This document shows, piece by piece, positions 16,996-26,397 of a stretch of 64,000 nucleotides of DNA. The notes below the pieces were generated by a model. The model ran no database searches and had not been told where the DNA came from. It was given only the letters and a program-made list of their open reading frames with translations. Made by a program: the position numbers and the translations under genes. This DNA comes from Ardenticatenaceae bacterium (GTDB lineage Bacteria > Chloroflexota > Anaerolineae > Promineifilales > Promineifilaceae), in the NCBI GenBank assembly GCA_020634435.1, contig JACKBS010000004.1, positions 744,001 through 808,000 on the forward strand, in the 5' to 3' direction. The stretch's first letter is position 1. The number at the start of each line of letters is the position of its first letter.

Positions 16996-18378
16996 ATGAA
17001 CAAAGAACTGGCACAAGCCCTGACGCAACTGCTCGGCGACCGCTTTACAACGGCCGAATACGAACGGAACCAACATGGCAAGGATGAATCGACCCTGCGC
17101 CCCATGCCGCCGGACGCCGTTTGCTTTCCCCTTAGCACAGAGGAAGTGGCTGAAATCGTCCGTCTGTGCTATCAGCACCACATGCCAATTATTCCTTTTG
17201 GCGCGGGTAGTTCGTTGGAAGGGCACGTTTTTGCGCCGCATGGGGGCGTCAGTATCGATCTGTCGCGTATGGACCAGATTGTACGCGTCAGCGCCGATGA
17301 TTTGGATTGCACGGTGCAGGCAGGCGTCACGCGCCAGCAGCTAGACAAACATCTGCGCCCACTAGGGCTGTTTTTTCCTGTAGACCCCGGCGCAGACGCC
17401 ACATTTGGCGGGATGGCTAGTACGCGGGCCAGCGGCACCAACGCGGTCCATTATGGCACGATGAGCGAAAATATTTTGATGCTCAAAGTGGTTTTGCCCA
17501 ATGGCGAGATCATTAACACGGGCACACGCGCCCGTAAGTCATCGGCGGGGTATGATTTAACCCACCTCTTTGTGGGCGCGGAGGGCACGCTGGGCGTCAT
17601 CACCGAGGTGACGCTGCGCTTGCAGGGTGTGCCGGAAGCGATTTCGGTGGCGGTGGTCGGGTTTAGCGCGTTTGAAGCGGCCGTTCAGGCCGTAACCGAG
17701 GTGCGGCAAATTGGCGTGCCGGTAGCCAGAATTGAATTTCTAGACGAGGTGATGGTAAAAGCCGTCAACCAATTTTCTGGGCTGTCGCTAGTCGAACAGC
17801 CGACGTTATTTCTGGAGTTTCATGGCTCGAATACGGCCGTTGCTGATAATGCTCAGCAGGTTGGTGCCGTTATGCACGCGTACGGCGGCAGTGATTTTCA
17901 GTGGGCCGTAAACCAGGAAGAGCGCACCGCGCTGTGGACGGCGCGGCACAATGCGTATTTTGCCTCGCTCGCCTTCCGGCCCGGCAGCCGCGCCCTCACC
18001 ACCGATGTTTGCGTGCCGATTTCCCGATTGGCTGAATGCATTGCCGAAACTCGCCGCGATGTCGATGCTTCATCCCTGGTTGCGCCGATCGTCGGGCACG
18101 TGGGCGACGGCAATTTTCACATGCTCATGTTGGTAGACCCAGATAGGCCAGACGATTATGCCGCGGCGGAAAAGCTTAACGAGCGGCTAGTGCGGCGGGC
18201 CTTGGCCATGGGCGGCACAATCACCGGCGAACATGGCGTGGGCATGGGCAAGATGAAGTACATGGCGGCCCAACACGGTGAGGGGGCGTTGGCCGTTATG
18301 CGAGCCATCAAGCAGGCGCTCGACCCAGAAAACTTGATGAACCCCGGCAAAATGATCCCTGCTGAACTGGGTAAGTAG
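16996..18378 (+). CDS. FAD-linked oxidase, GlcD/D-lactate dehydrogenase type
   Basis: It oxidises a 2-hydroxy acid (D-lactate or glycolate type) with FAD. 460 aa from the ATG at 16996, placed 6 nt after GGGAGAG. An in-frame ATG at 16960 lacks a ribosome site. The N-terminal FAD-binding PCMH domain has IIPFGAGSSLEGH and GADATFGGMASTRASGTNAVHYGTM. The C-terminal cap has VGHVGDGNFHMLM, GTITGEHGVGMGKMKYM and LDPENLMNPGKMIP. GlcE/GlcF partners are absent, so it probably works as a single-subunit enzyme. Confidence 0.92.
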   Translation: MNKELAQALTQLLGDRFTTAEYERNQHGKDESTLRPMPPDAVCFPLSTEEVAEIVRLCYQHHMPIIPFGAGSSLEGHVFAPHGGVSIDLSRMDQIVRVSADDLDCTVQAGVTRQQLDKHLRPLGLFFPVDPGADATFGGMASTRASGTNAVHYGTMSENILMLKVVLPNGEIINTGTRARKSSAGYDLTHLFVGAEGTLGVITEVTLRLQGVPEAISVAVVGFSAFEAAVQAVTEVRQIGVPVARIEFLDEVMVKAVNQFSGLSLVEQPTLFLEFHGSNTAVADNAQQVGAVMHAYGGSDFQWAVNQEERTALWTARHNAYFASLAFRPGSRALTTDVCVPISRLAECIAETRRDVDASSLVAPIVGHVGDGNFHMLMLVDPDRPDDYAAAEKLNERLVRRALAMGGTITGEHGVGMGKMKYMAAQHGEGALAVMRAIKQALDPENLMNPGKMIPAELGK

Positions 18379-18392
18379 CAACCACGCCCGCG

Positions 18393-19400
18393 CTAAATTG
18401 TGAACTGAACTTTCATCCGCTGCGGATCTTCCTGCGCCAGGCGCAACCCTTCGTCAAAGGCATCGAGCGGTAGCTGGTGCGAAACGATCGGCTCCAGGTT
18501 GATCTTGCCGCTTTGCAGCAGCATGATGGCTTCATGAAAGGTACGGTTCACGGCAAAACTGCCAATGATCGACAGGTCGCGTTTGAAAATATCGTACGGG
18601 CTAAAGGACACTATTGCGTTATCAGGCGCCACGCCAAAAATCCAGATTTTGCCTCGCGAACGTGCATAATGGATGGTTTGCTGGATGACAGGCGGCGCGC
18701 CGGTGGCATCAACAACCACATCGTAACCATGCGGGGCAAATGCTTTGGCATTTTTGGGTAGATCATCGGCGAGCACAGCATGCGTGACCCCCAAATTTTC
18801 CATTACGGAGAGTCGCCACGGGTTGACATCGGTGATGTCTACCTGTGCCGCACCCGCAGCGGAGACGGCTTGCGCCAGCAAAGCCCCCATCGGCCCCGCG
18901 CCAAAAATCAACACGCGGTCGCCCGCCTGAATTTGCACCCGCTTTAATCCCCAGGCCACGCAGGCCAACGGCTCGATGAGGGCTGCGTCGCTGTAAGACA
19001 AATCACCGATGGGGAAGACGACGGATTCGGGGGCAGAGACGTATTCGGCAAAACCACCGTCGCGGGTGACGCCGATGGCGGCTAGACTTTCGCATTGGTT
19101 CGGTTCGTTACGCTGGCAGTTTTCGCAGTGGTTGCAGGGGATGTTGGGATCGGCCGTGACGCGGTCGCCGGGCTGGAAGCGGGTGACGTTTGTGCCCACC
19201 GCGGCGACTTCGCCGCTAAATTCATGCCCCGGCACCATCGGGAATTGCGCCAGGGCGTATTCCCCCTTGAGAATGTGGATGTCCGTACCGCAAATGCCGG
19301 CGGCTTTGACCCGAATCAGCACATCGTCGGGGCCGATGGCTGGCTGCGGGATTTCAACAACTTCGGTATGCAGGGGTTTGGTAAATCTAGCGGCTTTCAT
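18393..19400 (-). CDS. Zinc-dependent MDR alcohol/polyol dehydrogenase
   Basis: The 335-aa protein has catalytic-zinc motifs AAGICGTDIHILKGEY and GHEFSGEVAAVG. The structural-zinc cysteine cluster is CNHCENCQRNEPNQC. The Rossmann motif is VLIFGAGPMGALLAQ. This fits L-threonine 3-dehydrogenase, sorbitol dehydrogenase or similar NAD(P)-linked enzymes, and the substrate is not decidable. It is convergent with the flavin oxidase. Confidence 0.92.
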   Translation of the reverse strand: MKAARFTKPLHTEVVEIPQPAIGPDDVLIRVKAAGICGTDIHILKGEYALAQFPMVPGHEFSGEVAAVGTNVTRFQPGDRVTADPNIPCNHCENCQRNEPNQCESLAAIGVTRDGGFAEYVSAPESVVFPIGDLSYSDAALIEPLACVAWGLKRVQIQAGDRVLIFGAGPMGALLAQAVSAAGAAQVDITDVNPWRLSVMENLGVTHAVLADDLPKNAKAFAPHGYDVVVDATGAPPVIQQTIHYARSRGKIWIFGVAPDNAIVSFSPYDIFKRDLSIIGSFAVNRTFHEAIMLLQSGKINLEPIVSHQLPLDAFDEGLRLAQEDPQRMKVQFTI

Positions 19401-19527
19401 GAGTCAATCCTTTTAATAATAGCTTGAGCGGGCGGGCCGAGTAATTGCTCTGGCTAATCGGAACAAATTAAATTAGCCTTAATCTCACCACTTCATTGGA
19501 AGCATTGTTAGGCTTTATGTTTTTGGG

Positions 19528-19959
19528 TTAGCTCACTTTTTTTTGCCGAGCCTCATAGACATAAGAGCTTCCTAAGCCCCACTGATCGTAGTTATATAGT
19601 GTCGGTTTGGCAATGAGATCTTCTGCTCGTTTTGCCCACATCTGGACTGCCAGGGTAGGTGATTGTTTTCCTTTCATAATAAGGTTTATAATCAACGTTT
19701 CAGAAAACACCTTCCATTTTGATCGTAGGGCATCACCTACTAAGACATACAAACAACTTAGGAAAAAATCTTGATGAGGACAAGCCTGATCACTAGCACA
19801 TTGCAGAATGAGATCGTGAAGTTCAGGTGTATAGACTGCAAGTTCAAAGTCTTGAGTCGGTGTGTATACATTTGGGGTATAAGCCCATCGGAGGACTTCT
19901 TCTCGTGTTGGGTTCCAAACCTCACGAAACATCTTTTCTGAATTCTTTCTACGAGGCAT
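19528..19959 (-). CDS. Hypothetical protein, AT-richer than neighbours
   Basis: 143 aa with no family I recognise. It starts basic (MPRRKNSEKMFREVW), contains QACPHQDFFLSCLYVLVGDALRSKWK and ends YEARQKKVS. No signal peptide or membrane span is seen. Codon choice is A/T-richer than the flanks, and the gene holds none of the ACGGCCGT palindromes usual here, which suggests it arrived recently. The ATG at 19959 follows AAAGGA. The FLSCLYVLVGDALRS stretch resembles immunity-type or DUF proteins only loosely. Confidence 0.6.
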   Translation of the reverse strand: MPRRKNSEKMFREVWNPTREEVLRWAYTPNVYTPTQDFELAVYTPELHDLILQCASDQACPHQDFFLSCLYVLVGDALRSKWKVFSETLIINLIMKGKQSPTLAVQMWAKRAEDLIAKPTLYNYDQWGLGSSYVYEARQKKVS

Positions 19960-19996
19960 TTTGCCGGTCCTTTTCTCAGGTTAAGCTAACAATGTT

Positions 19997-21136
19997 TCAT
20001 GCGTCTAGTTGATATTCGGGCAAATTGGTTGGCAGGGGAGACGGCCGTTCACAATCACTCTCCACCTCCACATGCCGCCCACTGCGGGACGCTTCCAGCA
20101 CGCCGTGCATCACATCGAGGACGTGGTAGGCCATTTCGCCGTTGGCTCGGTGGGAACGGCCGTTCCTCAGTGCATAGGCCATGTCCGCCACACCAATGCC
20201 CCGACTGTTGCTGGTGTAGCTGTGAGTAATTGGCACCTCGCGCCACTCTTTTTCATTCAGGCCGCGCACGCGCACCGGGCCATCGAAAGCGTTAGGGTCA
20301 GGCAGGCAGAGCGTACCTTTGGTACCCTGAATTTCCAGCAAAGCGCCGCCCACGTCGTACAAATTGATGGCTGCTCCTGCCGAAACGGATACGTCGAAGC
20401 TGGTGGTCAGCGTGGCTACTGGGCCGCTGGCAAAATCGAGGATGCTGGCGATGTGGGTGGGCGTGCCCACGGAGAAGTTCTGGCCTTGCTTGGGGCCGCT
20501 GCCGATGGTGCGCTCCTCGTACGTTTTGCGCGCCGAGCCGGTGACGCGGCGAATCGGGCCAAGCAGCGAAATGAGGGCGGTGAGGTAGTACGGGCCAATG
20601 TCAAACATCGGCCCCGCGCCCACCTGGAAGAGGAACTCGGGGCTGGGGTGCCACCGTTCGGGGCCTTGAATGAGCATGAACGCTTGCGCAGCGACTGGCG
20701 TGCCGATTTCGCCGGAGTCCAGAATTTGGCGGCAGGTTTGCAGACCACCGCCCAAAAAGGTGTCGGGCGCACAGCCTACCAGCAGGCCACGAGTTTTGGC
20801 TTCTTGGAGCAGGGAACGGCCGTCTTCGCGACTAATCGCCAACGGTTTTTCATTGTAGACTGATTTGCCTGCCCGCAGTGCCGCCAGCCCGATTTCCGCG
20901 TGTACGTCAGGCGTGGTCAGGTTGATAATCAGCTCAATTTCTGGGTCGGCCAGCACCTCGTCGATCGGTTTGGCCTGGGGCACGTTGTACTTTTCCGCTT
21001 GGCTTTGGGCGCGGGGCAGGGTGCGATTGGCCAAGGCCACCAGGTCCAAAATCTCCCACTTCGCCGCATTTTGAATGTAGATGTCGCTAATGTTGCCACA
21101 GCCGATAACGGCCGTTTTTACTGGTTTAACTGTCAT
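19997..21136 (-). CDS. Gfo/Idh/MocA-family oxidoreductase
   Basis: The 379-aa protein has an N-terminal Rossmann fold with TAVIGCGNISDIYIQNAAKW. The EKPLAISREDGRSLLQEAKTRG block contains the conserved EKP lysine. The C-terminal alpha/beta domain includes GPMFDIGPYYLTALISLLG. The family reduces or oxidises sugars and inositols with NAD(P). The target sugar is unknown. Upstream, on the same strand, is a dispersed palindromic repeat and then the propeller gene. Confidence 0.9.
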   Translation of the reverse strand: MTVKPVKTAVIGCGNISDIYIQNAAKWEILDLVALANRTLPRAQSQAEKYNVPQAKPIDEVLADPEIELIINLTTPDVHAEIGLAALRAGKSVYNEKPLAISREDGRSLLQEAKTRGLLVGCAPDTFLGGGLQTCRQILDSGEIGTPVAAQAFMLIQGPERWHPSPEFLFQVGAGPMFDIGPYYLTALISLLGPIRRVTGSARKTYEERTIGSGPKQGQNFSVGTPTHIASILDFASGPVATLTTSFDVSVSAGAAINLYDVGGALLEIQGTKGTLCLPDPNAFDGPVRVRGLNEKEWREVPITHSYTSNSRGIGVADMAYALRNGRSHRANGEMAYHVLDVMHGVLEASRSGRHVEVESDCERPSPLPTNLPEYQLDA

Positions 21137-21151
21137 GATCCATCCTATTTT

Positions 21152-21213
21152 GGCTCACGTAAAGCCGCCAAGACGCTAAGTTTTCTTTGCGCCTTCGCGC
21201 CTTTGCGTGAGTT
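21152..21213. repeat. CTCACG...CGTGAG intergenic inverted repeat
   Basis: CTCACGTAAAG at the left pairs with CTTTGCGTGAG at the right around GCGCCTTCGCGCC-like units, and a T-run follows on the plus strand. It is a dispersed palindrome of the same style as at 12438-12516. Confidence 0.55.
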
Positions 21214-21216
21214 TTT

Positions 21217-22095
21217 TTACTTGAGCCGATAAGAAACGAAGGCAATTGTGCGGTTATCAGGTGACCAAGAATTGACGTTTATGGTGCCCTGACCACCGAA
21301 CAGCTTGACGATGGTTTTAGAGGTGCCCCCTTCGGCCGGAATCAGCCGCAGCTCGACGTTTTTGTTCGGCGGATGATCCCCCGGTTCCACGTCTCCTTTG
21401 GCATAGGCGATGTAGGTGACGAGACGGCCGTTTGGCGACACGTGCGGGAACCAGCAGTTGGCTTCTTCGTTTACCATGTGCGTCTGGTTCGAGCCGTCCA
21501 CATCCATGCGCCACACCTGCATCAGGCCGCTGCGGGTGGAGTTGAACCAGATGTGACGGCCGTCTGGTGAATATTCCGGCCCGTCGTCCAGCCCTGGCTC
21601 GTCGGTGAGCTGCGTTTCCGGGCCACCGTTTACGGAAATGGTGTAGATGTCATACTGGCCGCCGCGCTCGGCGCAGTAGGCCAGCCGTTCGCCGTCGGGC
21701 GACCAGCCGTGCAGGTAGCTGGGGCCTTTGTCGGTGACGAGCTTGGGCTCGCCGCCGCTAATCGGCACGATGTAGATGCGCGAGGTGGCGTCTTCGTTGG
21801 TGAAGTGGCTAACGGCAAGCTCCGCGTTGTCTGGCGAGAGGACGTGATCGTTGTTGCAGTCGATGGCGAAGCCGGTGTCGATCTCTTTGTCTTCCCCGGT
21901 GGCCAGCTCATAGCTGACCATTTTGCCACCTTTGTTGTAGATGAGGAAACGGCCGTCTTTCGTCCAGTTCGGCGCCTCAATCACGGTGTCGTATTCTTTG
22001 AGCACTGTTCTTTCGCCCGTATGCACATCCACCGTCTCCAAAATGCTGTAGGAGTCGCGCTGGGCGATCCATTGTCGTAAGGCTTCGATGTCCAT
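21217..22095 (-). CDS. TolB-like WD40/PD40 beta-propeller protein
   Basis: A 292-aa soluble protein built from PD40 repeats: APNWTKDGRFLIYN, LSPDNAELAVS, WSPDGERLAYC, YSPDGRHIWFN, VSPNGRLVTYI and WSPDNRTIAFV, one per blade, giving about six blades. There is no signal peptide, so unlike periplasmic TolB it should be cytoplasmic. Such stand-alone propellers are usually annotated as TolB-related, with unknown ligand. It is 18 nt from the VOC gene and probably in the same operon. Confidence 0.82.
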   Translation of the reverse strand: MDIEALRQWIAQRDSYSILETVDVHTGERTVLKEYDTVIEAPNWTKDGRFLIYNKGGKMVSYELATGEDKEIDTGFAIDCNNDHVLSPDNAELAVSHFTNEDATSRIYIVPISGGEPKLVTDKGPSYLHGWSPDGERLAYCAERGGQYDIYTISVNGGPETQLTDEPGLDDGPEYSPDGRHIWFNSTRSGLMQVWRMDVDGSNQTHMVNEEANCWFPHVSPNGRLVTYIAYAKGDVEPGDHPPNKNVELRLIPAEGGTSKTIVKLFGGQGTINVNSWSPDNRTIAFVSYRLK

Positions 22096-22113
22096 TTGTT
22101 ACGTCTCCAATCG

Positions 22114-22620
22114 TTATTTTAGTTCGTCGAGGGGAACGGCCGTTCCGTTCAAAAGCTCTGCAAACAATGCCTGATAATCACCCCCGTGGTTTACGCTAAG
22201 CTCGATGCCTAGCTGCTCTTTAGCGTCCACGTAACTGTACGATCCTTGGGGGAAATAGCCAATGTGGTAGGGCAGATCGACGCCAATTTCGGTCAGCGTT
22301 TGCTGGAAAACCTTGCGATCATCGACCAGGACGCAAAAATGAAAAACGCCCGGCCCATTTTTGTCTAAAAAAGTGCGCCACGGACTTGGTGAGGGTGCCG
22401 GCTGGAGCAGTTCCAACACAAAATTACCCAGCTCATATTTGGCAACCTGAATGCCTTTGTACCCGACCGGATCAGTATGGGCGTAATGCAAAATGCCATC
22501 GGGAAAGATGGTGGCAATTGTTTCTTCGGGCTTGCCCAACACTTTGGCCCAATTGGCATTGGCTTTTTTCACATCGTCTACCACGATGCAGATTTGGGTG
22601 ATGATTCTGTTTTCTGCCAA
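22114..22620 (-). CDS. VOC-family (glyoxalase/methylmalonyl-CoA epimerase-like) protein
   Basis: 168 aa with the two-module VOC pattern: TQICIVVDDVKKANANWAKVLG, then FVLELLQPA, and GVFHFCVLVDD with GSYSYVDAKEQLGIELSV. The first-module His/Gln, the glutamates in LELLQP and IELSV, and HFCV could form the metal site. Methylmalonyl-CoA epimerase is possible given meaB and mmsA in the window, but the motifs do not prove it. It is 3 nt from the EamA gene start and clearly in an operon. Confidence 0.75.
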   Translation of the reverse strand: MAENRIITQICIVVDDVKKANANWAKVLGKPEETIATIFPDGILHYAHTDPVGYKGIQVAKYELGNFVLELLQPAPSPSPWRTFLDKNGPGVFHFCVLVDDRKVFQQTLTEIGVDLPYHIGYFPQGSYSYVDAKEQLGIELSVNHGGDYQALFAELLNGTAVPLDELK

Positions 22621-22623
22621 TTT

Positions 22624-23577
22624 TTACTCTCCTTCTGTGACGGGTGTGGGAGACGGGAGTTCTCGCTCCTTCCGTTCTCGATACAAAACATACATTCCAC
22701 TGCCCAGTGTCAACGCCGCGCCAGCCAGCGTCAGCCAGGTGGGAATCTCGCGCCAGATGAGAAAGCCCCACAGGATGTTAATCGGCAGCGACACATATTC
22801 AAACGGAGCCGCCACGGAAGCCTGCGCCAGACTGTAAGCGCGGGACAACAGGTACATCCAAATGGCCCAAATCAGGCCCAAACCGGCCATAATCAGCCCA
22901 TCCAGCAAGGTGGGCATACTCCAGGGGCGAATGAGAAAAGCAATGCTGGGGTGCGCGTTGGGCATGTCGCCCACCAGCGCGGGCAGCGGCACCAAAAGCA
23001 GCGCCGCCACCAGATAGACGAGCGAACTAAAATACGCCATCGTCGCGCTGCTGTCCTCCGCTTTTAGTTTGCGGGTGATGATGGCCACCAGCGCGTAAAA
23101 CAACACGGAAATCAGCACAAACAAAGAACCGATGTTGAAGCTGGCGGACCCGGGCTGAACAATCAGCAGCACACCCAGAAAGCCGATGACCAACGCCACC
23201 CAGCGGCGTGGCCCTACCTGTTCGCCCAACATTACTACGGACAAAAAGGTAATCATCAGCGGGCCGGAAAAGCGAATCGCCTCGATCTGCGCCAGCGGCA
23301 AAGCGGCCAGCCCCATCATAAATGTGGTGTAGGAGAGAAAAAGGAAAAGGCCACGAACAAACTCTAGCCAGGGCAGTTTTGTGGCGGGCAGTCCGCGCCC
23401 GCCTTCGTAGCGGAAAAATAACACGGTGAAGGGCAGCGCTAGCAGGCTGCGAAATGTGACAATTTGCAATGCCGAATAATCGCCGCCAATCCACTTAACC
23501 GCAATATTTTGGATAGAAATAACAAATACAGCCGCTACCAAAAAGCCGATACCTTTAACATTTGCGCTTAATTTCAT
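22624..23577 (-). CDS. EamA/DMT-superfamily transporter
   Basis: A 317-aa inner-membrane protein with ten predicted hydrophobic helices in two EamA repeats. The first begins about GIGFLVAAVFVISIQNIAVKW. The second begins about IGSLFVLISVLFYALVAIITRKL. A charged tail (YRERKERELPSPTPVTEGE) ends it. The family exports metabolites or amino acids, and the substrate is unknown. Confidence 0.88.
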   Translation of the reverse strand: MKLSANVKGIGFLVAAVFVISIQNIAVKWIGGDYSALQIVTFRSLLALPFTVLFFRYEGGRGLPATKLPWLEFVRGLFLFLSYTTFMMGLAALPLAQIEAIRFSGPLMITFLSVVMLGEQVGPRRWVALVIGFLGVLLIVQPGSASFNIGSLFVLISVLFYALVAIITRKLKAEDSSATMAYFSSLVYLVAALLLVPLPALVGDMPNAHPSIAFLIRPWSMPTLLDGLIMAGLGLIWAIWMYLLSRAYSLAQASVAAPFEYVSLPINILWGFLIWREIPTWLTLAGAALTLGSGMYVLYRERKERELPSPTPVTEGE

Positions 23578-23597
23578 TTACAATTTTCCTTGAGGTT

Positions 23598-25316
23598 TTA
23601 TCTCTCAATGATGGGGAGGATGAGATGGGATGGGTGGGCAGCGTCGTGAAAAATGCGATTTACTGCCGTTTCATACTGCTCAGCCGTCTCTGTTGTAATG
23701 TCCCCGCCCGTGTTGCTGTTGCGGTCAAAGCGGGGGAAATTGCTGCTAGACACCTCCAGCCGGATGCGGTGGCCCGGCAAAAAGACGTTCGACGTGGCCC
23801 ACAAATTGAGCCGCAGCTCGTAAATTTCGCCTGGTTCTAATAACGCCAGTTCGGTAAAAGAGTTACGGTAACGCGCCCGCAAAATGCCTTCGGTGAGGAT
23901 GATGGAACGGCCGTCTGGATACACATCCACCAGCTTACCCGTAAAATCCGTGTCCCGCGCCGAGGAGGAGACAAACAGGCACAGTTCGATTGGCCCCGTC
24001 ACTTCCACCGGTTGCTCCAGCACGGGCGTGCTGTAAACCAGCACATCATCCCGCAGCTCAACCTCGCGCTGGTCGCGCGGCCCCATCGCGTTGCCGCCGG
24101 GCAAAATCACCTGCCCACCCACCGTCGGCACCGGCCGCAGCGGATTGTACAGATACACATCCGCTGGCTCCTCACCCGGCGCGGTGGTGGAAAGCGTGCC
24201 GTCGCCGTGCAGCGTGTTCGCCTGGCCGCCGCTGTGCAGGTAGAAGGAACGATAGTTTGTATCAGGCAGCGGCCAATCTGCTTCGCTGCGCCACTCATCC
24301 ACGCCCATCACAAAAATCATGACCGGCGGCTCTTCGTCGATGCCGTTTTCCTCGCCCTTTAGCCAGCGGTCAAACCAGCGCAGATGGATGCCGGGCAGAT
24401 CAATGGCCATCGCGCGGCCGCCCCAGCCAAACTCCCGCTCCGGGAAGCTGCCGCTAAAGTTCATGTGCGTCCACGGCCCGATGATCACCCGCTGGTTGCG
24501 GCGTGCCATTTCCGAGCCACCACGCTCTCGCATTCCCTTGAAATTCTCAAAGGTACTCCACGGAAAAATGTCGTACCAGCCGCTGATGTTCAGCGCGGGC
24601 ACAGTGATCTGCTCGTAGCTGTCGCTCATGGACGACTGTTGCCAGTAATCACCATCGCTGCGGTGCGTCAGCCAGTCACGGTAAAACCCTGCATACTCCT
24701 GAATCAGCGGATGAGTTGCCAGCGGCAGTTCGCTGAAGGCACCATCCACATCCAGCGGACTATCACTCTCCAGGATTGTTTCGCCATGTGCGCGATGGCG
24801 CTCAATTTCTGCGGGCACGATGTTGGCTACCACCCAGCGCAGGTCGTGCAGCACTTTAGCGCCGCCCTGGTAGGAACAGCCCTCGTATCCTTCGGAGAAG
24901 GTAATGGCGGGAGCCATCGCTCGCAAAGGAGGGGGCTGCTCGCGGGCTGGCAGCCATTGCGTGCCGCCTAAGTACGAGCCACCAAAGGTGCCAATTTTGC
25001 CATTGCACCACGGCTGGTCTGCGACCCAGGCAAACATGTCTACGCCATCGGCCGTTTCCTGAATGTGTGGGTTAAACGTCCCCTCGGAGGCGTATCGGCC
25101 CCGCACATCTTGCGTCACCACCGTGTAACCAGCCTGAACTGCCCGCAAAATGTTAAAAGTTTCGCCACCGGCCAACATGCCGTCTTTGTTGTACGGCGTA
25201 CGGGCCACCACTACGGGAGTTGGGCCTGCATTTTCCAACCGGTAGATGTCGGTGGCTAACTGCACCCCATCCCGCATTGGCACCATCACGTTTTTTTCAA
25301 TTGAAATAGTTGGCAT
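23598..25316 (-). CDS. CocE/NonD-family hydrolase (S15 X-Pro peptidase-like)
   Basis: The 572-aa protein has MVPMRDGVQLATDIYRL, VVARTPYNKDG and VTQDVRGRYASEG. The nucleophile elbow is KIGTFGGSYLGGTQWLPA. A C-terminal jelly-roll domain ends the protein (ELCLFVSSSARDTDFTGKLVDVYPDGRS, GHRIRLEVSSSNFPRFDRN). This is the CocE/X-Pro dipeptidyl-peptidase fold. No signal peptide is seen. The substrate could be an ester or an Xaa-Pro peptide. Confidence 0.9.
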   Translation of the reverse strand: MPTISIEKNVMVPMRDGVQLATDIYRLENAGPTPVVVARTPYNKDGMLAGGETFNILRAVQAGYTVVTQDVRGRYASEGTFNPHIQETADGVDMFAWVADQPWCNGKIGTFGGSYLGGTQWLPAREQPPPLRAMAPAITFSEGYEGCSYQGGAKVLHDLRWVVANIVPAEIERHRAHGETILESDSPLDVDGAFSELPLATHPLIQEYAGFYRDWLTHRSDGDYWQQSSMSDSYEQITVPALNISGWYDIFPWSTFENFKGMRERGGSEMARRNQRVIIGPWTHMNFSGSFPEREFGWGGRAMAIDLPGIHLRWFDRWLKGEENGIDEEPPVMIFVMGVDEWRSEADWPLPDTNYRSFYLHSGGQANTLHGDGTLSTTAPGEEPADVYLYNPLRPVPTVGGQVILPGGNAMGPRDQREVELRDDVLVYSTPVLEQPVEVTGPIELCLFVSSSARDTDFTGKLVDVYPDGRSIILTEGILRARYRNSFTELALLEPGEIYELRLNLWATSNVFLPGHRIRLEVSSSNFPRFDRNSNTGGDITTETAEQYETAVNRIFHDAAHPSHLILPIIER

Positions 25317-25323
25317 ACTTTTT

Positions 25324-25980
25324 CTATTGGGTTTTGTTGCTGAGGAGTTGGTTTAGAACGGCCGTTGCTCCCTCAGCTTCTTCTTGCCCCACTTTGTCTT
25401 TAAGAACGTTGATAAAAGCGTATAGTTGAGCTTCGCTCAGCCCGGTATTCATCGCTGCGCCCAGATGGAAGTAGAGTTGTCCCGCCGTGCCCGCCATGCT
25501 GGCCAGGGCGGAGATGGTGACCAATTCACGACTTTGGAAATCCAGCACATCACGGGCAAAAATATCTGCAAAAAGATGCTCTTTGAGGTAAGTGTCGATG
25601 ATGGGGGCAAACAGTTGATAGCCGTCGAGTGGGGGAATCGTTTCCCAACCAGCCAGTTCGGCCCGTACGTTGGCCCCATAGACGTCTTTGTCCATGTCCG
25701 CGGGCAGCGGGCTGGCTTCGGGGCCAGTTTCATCTTCAATGCCTTGCTCCTGGCGCTCTTTGAGCAGCGCCATAAAGGTGTTGATGCCGTTGAGGCTGCG
25801 GGGGAAACCGGCGTAGGCGTAAAGATGAACCAGAATTTCCTTGATTTCATTCACAGTCAAGCCAGATGATAATCCTTCTTGCAAGGCGGTCTTCAGCTTC
25901 TCCAGATCCCCATTGGCCGTGAAGGCGGCGATGGGGATGATGCTTGCCTGTTTGGCGTTTAGCATTTGATGTTCGCTCAT
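25324..25980 (-). CDS. Carboxymuconolactone decarboxylase-like protein, two CMD repeats
   Basis: 218 aa with two CMD domains. The first is LKTALQEGLSSGLTVNEIKEILVHLYAYAGFPRSLNGI. The second is FQSRELVTISALASMAGTAGQLYFHLGAAMNTGLSEAQLYAFI. The redox CxxC of AhpD is absent, so peroxidase-reductase chemistry is unlikely. Such proteins often sit, as here, with cupins and aldo/keto reductases. The ATG at 25980 follows AAGGAGC. Confidence 0.85.
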   Translation of the reverse strand: MSEHQMLNAKQASIIPIAAFTANGDLEKLKTALQEGLSSGLTVNEIKEILVHLYAYAGFPRSLNGINTFMALLKERQEQGIEDETGPEASPLPADMDKDVYGANVRAELAGWETIPPLDGYQLFAPIIDTYLKEHLFADIFARDVLDFQSRELVTISALASMAGTAGQLYFHLGAAMNTGLSEAQLYAFINVLKDKVGQEEAEGATAVLNQLLSNKTQ

Positions 25981-26013
25981 TTTTTGCTCCTTTTTGGTTG
26001 AAAAACGAATGAA

Positions 26014-26397
26014 TTATTCGTTTGCTACCAATTTGAGGGTTGTGGATCGTACTTCAGCAGTTAGCATGGGGGTGACGTATTGGGGGTAACGGCCGTATTT
26101 CTCCCGATACGCTGCATCAATCCTCTCATTCATTTCAGCGTCGGCATCTGCCACAAACGTAACCGCTTTCGTCACACCGCCAGCCCGAATTTGCCCTTGA
26201 TGGCTTCTCTGCGCGGTGCGAAACCAGGAACCGTTGGGTCCTCGGTAAGAGCGAACATAGAGAGCATCGCCCACGCGGACGACCCAAATGGGTACCGATT
26301 TGCGCAACGTGCCGTCACGGCGGCGTGGCGCGATTTGTAGCTCTTCGGCCGTGCCAATCTTCTTCAGTTCATCAGTTGTCCATTCACTCATCGTCAT
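26014..26397 (-). CDS. DUF2255-family protein
   Basis: 127 aa with the family pattern: WTTDELKKIGTAEELQIAPRRRDG, VPIWVVRVGDALYVRSYRGPNGSWFR and FVADADAEMNERIDAAYREKYGRY. DUF2255 proteins look like split-barrel, flavin-type folds and appear in oxidoreductase clusters. Function is not established. The start at 26397 abuts the upstream stop, and AGGAA serves as ribosome site. Confidence 0.85.
   Translation of the reverse strand: MTMSEWTTDELKKIGTAEELQIAPRRRDGTLRKSVPIWVVRVGDALYVRSYRGPNGSWFRTAQRSHQGQIRAGGVTKAVTFVADADAEMNERIDAAYREKYGRYPQYVTPMLTAEVRSTTLKLVANE

Noticed and set aside
20009..20863. Open frame of 284 codons on the plus strand
   Set aside because: Antisense to the Gfo/Idh/MocA oxidoreductase and without motif.
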